10,738 nt of DNA from Vairimorpha apis BRL 01. Taxonomy: Eukaryota; Microsporidia; Nosematidae. A program made the position numbers and the translations under genes. The notes under the pieces are model-generated. The model saw only the letters and a list, made by a program, of their open reading frames with translations. It had not been told where the DNA came from and did no database searches. The stretch covers positions 65,624-76,361 of the forward strand of contig KE647188.1 of NCBI GenBank assembly GCA_000447185.1, written 5' to 3'. Below are positions 1 to 8,300 of the stretch, one piece after another. Position 1 is the first letter of the stretch, and every line of letters starts with the position of its first letter.

Positions 1-11
1 TTAAAATTATG

Positions 12-77
12 ATATACTGTTATTAATTTATATAACTATAATGTATTGTTTATTAATATACTGTTATTAATTTATAT
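12..77. repeat. 22-nt direct repeat pair
   Basis: The same 22-nt AT-rich word, containing ATACTGTTATTAATTTATAT, occurs at 12-33 and again at 56-77, an offset of 44 nt. The sequence between them is a looser copy of the same text. It is probably a local slippage duplication and has no evident coding role. Confidence 0.75.
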
Positions 78-248
78 TTATGACAGAAATATTTAAAAAT
101 AGTTGTATTTAATAATAAAGGGAATATAAAGATGTAATTATCTTTAATTATATAAAAATAGTAATTTGTTTAAAATCATTCATTTTATTAATAACACATT
201 CACTTTGATGATAACAAAAACAATTTATTTATAGAAATATGATTTTAA

Positions 249-308
249 TATAAACATTTATTAATTTATAGATATAGTACTTTTATATAAACATTTATTA
301 ATTTATAG
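249..308. repeat. 23-nt direct repeat pair
   Basis: A perfect 23-nt word with the core AAACATTTATTAATTTATAG is present at 249-271 and 286-308, an offset of 37 nt. A degraded further copy (TAACATAAACAAGTAC) follows near 320. This is a local duplication in non-coding DNA. Confidence 0.75.
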
Positions 309-507
309 TATAGTATTTTAACATAAACAAGTACTTTAATTAAGATAAATTACCTTAATAAAAATATTTTAGTTGTTAAAATATACTAATATATTTTATA
401 TCGTTATAATAATATTTATTCTATTAATAAAAATATCTACTCATTTAAAAAACTATTTTAATAATATTTATTCTATAAATTAAAATACTTACTGTATTTT
501 ATAAACT

Positions 508-537
508 ATTTTAATAAGAATTATTTTAATAAGAATT
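508..537. repeat. 15-nt perfect tandem duplication
   Basis: ATTTTAATAAGAATT occurs twice head to tail (508-522 and 523-537), followed by a partial third copy. It is a simple non-coding tandem duplication. Confidence 0.8.
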
Positions 538-726
538 ATTCTATTAATAACAAGATAAACTTTATTAATAAACCATTTAATTTAATTAAATCCTACGTTA
601 TTTATAACATCCACATTAACATTATCCATTCCATTTTAACATAAATCCCATTTCAACACAAACATTTAATTTAATTAAATCTTATTTCAACATAAACCTT
701 TAATAAAATAAATTCAAATCCAAATA

Positions 727-1698
727 TCATGTAGACTCCAACACATCACTCAACCACTGTTTCAAACAACTAATCTCCATAAAATCAACAGAATCTTTAG
801 GCCTACACTCACAATCAACAAGTCTAGAAGGTGAAGAAGGACAATGACTATAAGGAGGATGTTCATACCCAATATCATCAAAAAAATGAATTAACTTTTT
901 CTCTAAAAACAAAGAAGCAGCAAGTGTATGAACAGGTGCATCACCCCATCTTTCATAAAAAAATCCACCTGACATATCAAGATACTTAAAATAATCTAAA
1001 TAAACATCAGATCTAAAAAAATCAAAACTAGCTATCTCAAAATTAGACCAAAAATGACACCCATTATACGTGTAATCTTTATTTAAAATAAAATTATTAA
1101 TTTTAGGATTACCAACAAGTTTTTTATTATTAATAATAAAATTTAAAGTTTCTTTATATAAACTTGGTATTGTTTCCATATATTCTTTTATTGTTATAAC
1201 AAAACCGTATTCTTTTTCATTGTTACGTAGGAATTCAAATGGATCATAATTTATTTTGCATAAGAATTTCACACCAGGTTCGATTCGCCAATAGTACCTA
1301 TATTTTAAAACTAATGGATGTCGGAAAAAGTAACCTGAAAAAAACCGACACATTTTTCTATAAGGAATACTGTCACCATAAATTATATTTTGTGATTTTA
1401 GTATGTTTATATTATTTTGTACTTTAGTCATATCTATATGTGATGGAATACCGAATTCTGTGTTTGTTAATTTACCGAATTTTATATCTGTTGATACTAT
1501 TTTTTTTATATTTGATTTAAATTCGTCTGTGAAATGATCGTCGTTTAACATGACGTATGGATATCTAAACTTGTTGTTGAACATTTCTTCAAAATTTTTG
1601 AGTGTTTTTGATAAGTCTTGGAGATCTGAATTTCTGCATAGGATTAAGATTACTGCGTTTTCTTTGCAGAATAATTGTAGGAGAAATGAGATGAGTAT
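727..1698 (-). CDS. KRE2/KTR-family alpha-1,2-mannosyltransferase (GT15), start unresolved
   Basis: This protein would transfer mannose from GDP-mannose in alpha-1,2 linkage to O-mannosyl chains, as a type II membrane protein of the Golgi or early secretory pathway. Microsporidia are known to keep O-mannosylation while lacking N-glycosylation. Counting from the first ATG (1584), 285 residues carry the GT15 signatures in order: YRKMCRFFSGYFF (75-87), YYWRIEP (97-103), CHFWSNFEIA (176-185), GGFFYERWGDAPVHTLAA (206-223) and HFFDDIGYEHPPY (233-245). The ATG at 1584 cannot be the real start. In the same frame upstream lie the family's conserved N-terminal strand (AVILILCRNSDL, about 1653-1620) and a hydrophobic anchor-like run (LFILISFLLQLF). 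There is no in-frame ATG before the stop at 1834-1836. I draw the start at the ATA codon 1698-1696, which would make a short signal anchor right before the catalytic domain and give 323 residues. The alternative is one missing base near 1824 joining a Ser/Asn-rich stretch that begins with ATG at 2117. The family call is firm and the start is not. Confidence 0.9.
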   Translation of the reverse strand: MLISFLLQLFCKENAVILILCRNSDLQDLSKTLKNFEEMFNNKFRYPYVMLNDDHFTDEFKSNIKKIVSTDIKFGKLTNTEFGIPSHIDMTKVQNNINILKSQNIIYGDSIPYRKMCRFFSGYFFRHPLVLKYRYYWRIEPGVKFLCKINYDPFEFLRNNEKEYGFVITIKEYMETIPSLYKETLNFIINNKKLVGNPKINNFILNKDYTYNGCHFWSNFEIASFDFFRSDVYLDYFKYLDMSGGFFYERWGDAPVHTLAASLFLEKKLIHFFDDIGYEHPPYSHCPSSPSRLVDCECRPKDSVDFMEISCLKQWLSDVLEST

Positions 1699-1710
1699 GA
1701 AGAGTTTTGT

Positions 1711-1714
1711 GGGG
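1711..1714 (-). promoter_or_regulatory. CCCC start-proximal motif candidate for the mannosyltransferase
   Basis: On the minus strand CTCCCCACAAAAC lies 12 nt before the candidate ATA start. Microsporidian genes are known to carry a CCC-type motif just upstream of the start codon, and the other two genes here have ACCCCTYAAA in that place. The motif falls inside the open frame, so it may be chance. If it is real, transcription would begin here and the Ser/Asn-rich stretch upstream would not be translated. Confidence 0.35.
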
Positions 1715-2117
1715 AGGAAAGTGTGAGAAATTTGAATATTTGTGGATATTTTATTAGAGGAAGATGTTGAATTAATAGAAGATAGGTTATTACAAGATAT
1801 GTTATTAGAGGAAGTTAAATTGTTGAGGATATGTTATGTGAGGATGTTGAATTGTTAGAGAATAGATTATGTGAGGAAGATGTTGAGTTGGATAAGATTC
1901 TATTATTATAAGATGATGATATTGATGTTGAATTGTAAGAGGAAGATGACTTTGATGTTAAATTTGTAGAAGAAGATGATCTTGAAGTCGAATTGAATAA
2001 ACTCCTTTTATTAGAAGATGATGAAATTAAAGTATTATATGAAATTCTATCAGACGAGGTTATATTTCTAATATATAATTCTATTAAATAAAATTCTATT
2101 AAATATAATAAAACCAT
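1715..2117 (-). other. C-rich, G-poor leader or Ser/Asn-rich N-terminal extension
   Basis: On the minus strand this stretch reads as repeated Ser/Asn/Thr codons (TCT, TCC, AAC, AAT). One frame is open from an ATG at 2117-2115 to a stop at 1817-1815. The mannosyltransferase frame is open from 1833 downward, so the two overlap and are offset by one base. The plus strand at 1801-1860 has 0 C and about 19 G. G-free sequence can only make TAA stops, so a long open frame here is weak evidence for coding. The stretch can be an untranslated leader like those before the other two genes, or a low-complexity stem region cut by a 1-nt deletion. Comparing local repeat units, GTTGAGGAT at 1822-1830 looks like GTTAGAGGAT minus one A, which is exactly the base needed to join the frames. 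Confidence 0.45.
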
Positions 2118-2408
2118 TTAAATAAAATAACCTAATTAATTTATAAAAATTCATTCCATTAATTAACATGCTTATGAATTTATCTGTGATTACTTTTATA
2201 AATTTCATGTTATTTAAGTAAATTAAATTCATTTGAAATGTTAATAAAAATTAAGATTTATTTTAGTGTTTTAATAGATCATAAAACAATTTTGTTTTGA
2301 ATGTTGTTTTTTATAGATGAGTGATTTATGAGTGGAGAACTAACAATAAATTGAAGTTTATTATAATATGTTTTATATTTTATAGTTATGTATTGAATAG
2401 TATTGTAC

Positions 2409-2761
2409 TGAATAGTATAGTATTAAATAGGTTTATATTTTATAGTATTGAATTATATGGTATTATATTATATAGTATATATTATATAGTATTATATTAT
2501 TATATTATATAGTATAGTATTAAATAGTATTATATTATTATATTATATTATATATTTTATATAATATTGTTTTTTATATATTATTTTATAATGTTTTATT
2601 ATATTAAAATAAATAGTATTGAATTTTATAAAATTTATAATATAATATTAATGTTTTTATATATTATTTTATAATGTTGTGTTATATTAAAATAAATAGA
2701 ATAGTATTATATTATAAATTATAAATTATAAATTTTATTATTTAGTATTGTATTAAAAGTA
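2409..2761. repeat. C-free degenerate TAGTATT/ATATTAT repeat tract
   Basis: No C occurs on the plus strand over 353 nt. The text is a degenerate array of TAGTATT, TATATTATATAG and TATAATGTT words, including two near-copies of a block with TATATTATTTTATAATGTT (near 2577 and 2659). It mirrors the G-free leader of the diverging gene on the other side of the spacer. Confidence 0.65.
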
Positions 2762-2966
2762 CTATATATTTTTTATAATATAATATTTATGTTTATATTT
2801 CTAAATTACAAACTCTTGTATAAAATTCATACAATTTTAATATAATAAATTAATAATTCAATTTAATATTTTTTTAATATATTAAATTCATAAAGTATAA
2901 TTCTTGTATTGATGAATGTTTTGATTATTTTTATCAATGATTGATATTTAATAAATAAGAAGTGTA

Positions 2967-3175
2967 GATTCTATTATCAATATATAAATAAAATTATAAA
3001 AAGAAGTAGATAATATAAACTTAGTAAGTTATAAAATAATCTTTCTTTAATATATAAACAAGATTCTATCAATATATAAATAAAAAATTCTATTATTATT
3101 TAATTATAGTATCAAAATATATTAACAAAAAGAAGTTAATAATATTAATTAAGCTATAATTTAATGTTAAATTTT
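2967..3175. repeat. Imperfect duplication of an AT-rich block of about 100 nt
   Basis: GATTCTATTATCAATATATA, starting near 2967, recurs with a 3-nt deletion near 3062. Each copy is followed by AAATAAA and, at a variable distance, by AAAAAGAAGT (near 2999 and 3127). The copies are diverged, so the limits are approximate. Confidence 0.45.
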
Positions 3176-3226
3176 AAGTCTATAAAAAAGTTTTCATAAT
3201 TATGTTATAAATATATCTATTATTAT

Positions 3227-3290
3227 TAAGATATAAATTCATATATTATAAATAAGATATAAATTCATCTATTATTAATAAGATATAATT
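3227..3290. repeat. 26-nt period direct repeat
   Basis: TAAGATATAAATTCAT occurs at 3227-3242 and 3253-3268, and a third, partial copy (TAAGATATAATT) begins at 3279. The period is 26 nt and the setting is non-coding. Confidence 0.7.
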
Positions 3291-3489
3291 AAATTATAAA
3301 TTAATAATACAAATATTATTATTAGAATATAAAAAATAACTAATTAAAATAAATACTACAATTTTTTAATTTACAGTTATTTTCTTATAGAGTATTTCTT
3401 AAAACATAAGTTTAGAATTTTTTAATTTATATTACATTATAAAAATTAAAAATATAAATTAAAAGTAAATATTATTTTAATAACTAAGG

Positions 3490-3965
3490 TTTATTTCAAT
3501 AACTAAAATTAATTCATTATACAAAAAAATTAAATATAATTAATTCTAAAATATTCTTCACTATATACAAAATTAAATTTATATTAATATTTTCATTTCT
3601 AAATCTAAATCCTATTTCATTTAAAACTTCAAAATTAAATCTATACAAAACAAAATATTTTCAACTTCAACATACACAATTTAAAAATTTTAACTTTACA
3701 AATCTTTAAAATATTTTTAACTTTACAAATTTTTAAAAAATTTATCACTCTACACAACTTCACTTTACACAACTTCAACATACATACTTTATTATTCTTA
3801 ACTTCAATATTCTCAACATCATCATACACAACTTTATCACTCTTAACTTCAACATACACAATTCCATCTAAATTTATCACCCTACACAACTTCAATATTC
3901 TCAACTTTACAAATCTTCAAATCAAAAAATATATAAAAAATCACCCCTTAAATATTTTAAAAAAA
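3490..3965 (+). promoter_or_regulatory. G-free, C-containing leader upstream of valyl-tRNA synthetase
   Basis: From 3490 through 3967 there is not a single G on the plus strand, against about 88 C by hand count. The first G is the one in the ATG at 3966-3968. The text is a degenerate array of words such as CACAACTTCAACATACA. A 17-nt word (ACTTCAATATTCTCAAC) is repeated exactly at 3801-3817 and 3889-3905. Such a strong strand bias ending precisely at a start codon suggests a promoter or leader rather than random AT-rich spacer. The minus-strand open frame within it (3641-3904) is a product of these repeats. Confidence 0.6.
3930..3951 (+). promoter_or_regulatory. TATA-like tract and ACCCCTTAAA motif before the synthetase ATG
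   Basis: TATATAAAAAA (3930-3940) is followed by CACCCCTTAAA (3942-3952), with CCCC at 3944-3947, 18 nt before the ATG at 3966. The same ACCCCTYAAA word stands directly before the ATG of the third gene. A CCC-type motif near the start codon is an established feature of microsporidian promoters. It supports 3966 as the true start of the synthetase. Confidence 0.65.
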
Positions 3966-5331
3966 ATGAACAAATCAGAAAAAAAACAAAAAAACTAGAA
4001 AAATTTCTACAAAAAAAACTAAATACACAAAAACAAGTTAAACCTAATAAACCGGCATCTAAAGGATACGATCCTGTGCCTGTTGAGAGTAAGTGGATGG
4101 ATTATTGGATACGTCATAATTTGTTTTCACCTTGTTATAAAAAGAGGAATTGTGATTGTGTTAATGGAAAGTGTAATAGTGAAGATAAAGATGATGGATG
4201 TAGTGTTAATGAAGATAAAGATATTATTAATAGAGATGAGAAAGTTGATGGAAAGTATAATAGTGAATATAAAGTTGATAGAAAGTGTATTAATGAAGAT
4301 AAAGTTGATGGAAAGTATGGTATTAGTGAAGATGATGAGAAAGATATTATTAATAGTGATAATTCTAATAGCATTAATCTTATTAAGAACAACCTTAATA
4401 GAATAAATCTTAACAATAATAAAAGTGATCAAAATGATAATAATCTTAATAGTAATGATTATAACAATATGAATAACAATCTTAATAACAACCTTATTAA
4501 TACAAATATGAATAACAACATTAATAACACCACATTCACTATATGCATGCCCCCACCAAACATTACAGGCAGTCTCCACATAGGCCACGCCCTAATGTTA
4601 ACTATCCAAGACACTATCTGTAGGTACAAACGTTTAACAAATCATAAAGTCCTTTACATCCCAGGAACAGATCACGCTGGTATAGCCACTCAATCAGTAG
4701 TTATAAAAAACAATCCATTAATAAAAACAAAACAAGAATTTCTTGAAGCAACACATAAATGGAAAAATAAATACGGTAACAGAATAATAGAACAATTTAA
4801 ACGAATGGGAACCAGTGCAGATTATACTAAACAAAGATTTACAATGGATGAACAGATGAATAAAAGTGTTATTGAAGCTTTCTGTAGATTATATGATAAA
4901 GGACTTATTTATAGAAGTAATAAGATTGTTAATTGGTGTAGTAAGTTGCAGACTGTGTTAAGTGATATTGAAGTTGATCATGTTGATGTTTTACCGAATG
5001 GGAAAGTTAATGTTGATGGAGTTGAATATGAGTTTGGGAAGATTTATGTTTTTAAGTATCCGTGTTTATTAGAAGGTTGTGGGAGTAATTTGAATAGTGG
5101 GAGTATTAATGGTGATAATGGAGATGTGAATAGTGGAGATGTGAGTGAGATTAGTAAAGGAATGAATGATGAGGGTGGAAATAATACAAATATTGGAAGT
5201 GGTATGGATAGTGGAAATGTTCATAGTATGGAAATTAAAGTGAATAGTAGAACTGGTATTTATAATAGTACAAATAATAGTACTAGTAATCAATATATTG
5301 CTACTGACAATTATAAAACTATAAAAGATAT

Positions 5332-5365
<34 letters not shown>

Positions 5366-8300
5366 ATAATATATCTAATTGTTGGAACAACACGCCCAGA
5401 AACAATCCTAGGAGACACAGCACTATGCATTAACCCACAAGATAAAAGATACACTTCACTAAAATGCACACCAATAAACCCTATAACTAAAAAACCTCTC
5501 AAATTAATCCATGACACTTCAGTAGACATTGAAATGCTCCAAGGTGTCCTAAAAATAACACCAGCCCACGACCCTATAGATTTCGAAATAGGAAAAACCC
5601 ATTCACTTCCTTTAATTAACATATTCGACACATCAAACAGAATAAAAATAAAAGGTGACTATTACAAAATGACACGTCTTGAAGCTAGAGATGCCATAAT
5701 AAAAAAACTTAAACAACTTAATTTATTAGTAGACATTTTACCGTATCCACAAACATTACCAATATGTAGTAGATCAGGTGATCTAATAGAACCAGTTATA
5801 AAAGAACAATGGTTTATGGAATGTAAAAATATATCTAAACGAGTTATAGAAGTTGTAAAGAATAATGAGATGGAAATTTATCCAAGTGAGTGTAAACAAG
5901 ATTGGTATAGGTGGTTTGAGAGTGAGAGAGATTGGTGTTTGTCTAGACAGTTGTGGTGGGGGCATCAGGTACCTGCTTGGAAGTATAATGGGAAGTGGTA
6001 TGTTGGACGGTGTAAGAGGGATGTTGTTATGTCTTATATTAATGAATGTGTTGATGGGAGTGTGGATAGTAGTATAGGAAGGGGAGATGTAGATGGATGT
6101 AATGTTGATGGGAGTATGAAATGTGTAGATGAGAATTGTAATAGTAGTGTAGATGGGAGTATGAAATGTGTAGGTGAGAATTGTAAGAATGGTGTAGATG
6201 AGATTGGTAAGAATGGTGTTGATGGATGTAATGTAGATAATTGCAATACCGTTGATGAATGTAATGTAGATGAGATTGGTAAGAATGAGAATTATAGTGT
6301 GGATGGATCTACTAGTTGTAAATGTAATGTAGATTATTGCAATAATGTAGATGGATCTAATTGTTGTACAAATAATAAAGATACTCCTACTAGTAAAGAT
6401 ACTACAAACAACAATTGTATTAATACTACTATAATTAATAACTGTATTAATACCACTATTAATAATACAACCACTACTAATATAAATGTAGAATCCATTT
6501 ACAATAAAATAGAAAAACACTTCATACAAGACACAGACGTATTAGACACATGGTTCTCATCAGGTCTATGGCCATTTGCACTTTTAGGTTGGCCAGAAGA
6601 TACACCAGATTTCAATAAATATTTCCCTACATCACTTTTAGAAACAGGAAAAGATATTCTATTCTTCTGGGTAGGTAGAATGGTTATGCTAAGTCTAGAA
6701 TTAACTAATAAAGTACCATTTAAGAAAGTCTTGTTACATGGAATAGTACGAGATTCTAGTGGAAGGAAGATGAGTAAGTCTATAGGGAATGTTATTGATC
6801 CTTTGTATTTGATAGATGGATATGGAAATATGAATGAGGAGATTAGAATTGGTAATATGAATGAAAAGATTAGAATTGGTAATGATAGTAGAGATAGTAA
6901 GATATGTGAAAAGAATATTAAAGTGAATGAAAAGATTAAAATGAGTAATGATAGTAATATGAATGATAGTGGAGATAATAGTGTGAGTGATAGTAGAATA
7001 GATAGTAATATTAAATTGAGTGAAATAGATAATAAGATATGTGATAATAGAGTGAATGAAAAGATTAAAATGAGTAATGATAATAAAAACACATCTGTTT
7101 CTAGTAAAAACATATTACTTCAAGACTATCCTAATGGTATCCCACCTTGTGGAGCTGATGCTCTTAGATTTACTCTACTTAGTTATGTAAATGGTATACA
7201 CGATATTAAACTTGATATAGAGAGAGTTAAAGGATACAGAAAGTTCTGTAATAAGATATGGAATGCTAGTAAGTTTGTAGATAATTGTATTAAGGGATTT
7301 AATATTATAGATAATAAGAATGGTATAAGTTATAATGAGAATAACAATATATCTATAGATAATATAATTAATAGTAAAGATAAGATATATTATAGTAAGG
7401 ATGAGAGCGGTAATAGAGATACTAAGGATATTAATAATGGTATAAGTTATAATGAGAATAACAATATAATTATAGATAATATAATTAATAGTAAAGATAC
7501 TAATAATGATAATTCAATTAATAGTAAAGATACTAATAATGATAATTTAATTAATAGTAAAGATATTAAGAATATATCTATAGATAATACAAATATTAAG
7601 AATATATCTATAGAAAATATAATTAAGAATATATCTATAGATAATATAATTATAGATAATGACATCCTAATTAACTGGATAATTAATAAAAGAAATAAAA
7701 TGATATTAAATACTATACAAAGCTTAGACTCGTATAATTTCATGTCTGCTACACAAGCAATACATCAATTCTTCTTATACGACTACTGTGATATTTATAT
7801 AGAAGTAGTTAAGAAGATGAAGAGACGAGAATATATTAAAGTACTGTATGATATATTTATTGATTGTTTGAAGATATTTAGTATGTATATGCCATTTATT
7901 AGTGAGGAGATATATTCTAAGTATAGTAATAATAGCAAGAGAGATGGTATTAATGGTAATAGTGGTAAGACAAATATCAATGGTATTGAAATTAATTGTA
8001 ATAGTAGTAATTATAATGGTAATAGTGGCAAGAGAGATAGTATTTTAAGTAATGAGGTTAATAGTAATTATAATATTAATACTAGTAGTAATTATAATAC
8101 TATTAATACTATTAATATTAATAATACAAACAGTACTAATAATAATACTAATAAAGACAATACAATAAAAAAACACTAATAGATTGCAAGTTCCCGTCTA
8201 TCATTAAAATAACACCAAATAATAAATTTAATAACTTACTAGATAAAGTAAAAATAATAAGATCAGAGATAGAAAAGAACAAATACAAGAATGTTAAAGT

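Larger units (their letters stand above)
1..726. other. Intergenic 3' flank of the mannosyltransferase gene
   Basis: No gene is visible in this stretch. It is extremely AT-rich with stops in all frames. The part next to the minus-strand gene (541-720) has about 32 C and 2 G on the plus strand by hand count, so the gene's own strand is G-rich and C-free just after its stop. Several short direct repeats lie inside it and are listed separately. Confidence 0.75.
2118..3489. other. AT-rich divergent intergenic spacer
   Basis: No gene is supported here. The left part (2280-2760) is G-containing and almost C-free on the plus strand and is built from degenerate TAGTATT/TATATTA words. Positions 2409-2761 contain no C at all. 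The right part (2762-3489) has few G or C and contains imperfect duplications. The spacer separates two diverging genes, and strand skew changes sign somewhere in it. Small open frames here, such as one at 2321-2512, consist of repeats of the simple sequence. Confidence 0.7.

Noticed and set aside
1239..1427. 62-residue plus-strand open frame
   Set aside because: It is antisense to the strongest conserved blocks of the mannosyltransferase.
1637..1639. Minus-strand ATG at 1639-1637 as the mannosyltransferase start
   Set aside because: It is in another frame and meets a stop after 16 codons.
2321..2512. 63-residue plus-strand open frame rich in Ile, Tyr and Leu
   Set aside because: It is a translation of the TAGTATT/TATATTA repeat tract and has no recognisable domain or start signal.
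3641..3904. 87-residue minus-strand open frame with repeats like KLCKVKLCRVIN
   Set aside because: It lies wholly inside the G-free leader, its repeats come from the degenerate CTTTACAAAT words, and it has no start-proximal motif.
4127..4588. Long minus-strand open frames inside the synthetase (also near 5783-6529, 6499-7113 and 7447-7743)
   Set aside because: They are antisense to conserved synthetase blocks and to low-complexity insertions. Their products are Ile/Ser/Thr-rich translations of the same simple repeats and show no family motif.
5072..5365. Introns as the explanation of the synthetase insertions
   Set aside because: Each insertion is open throughout, a multiple of three, and built from repeats with offsets in multiples of three. 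Microsporidian introns are few and very short. I see no consistent GT...AG boundaries at the block edges.
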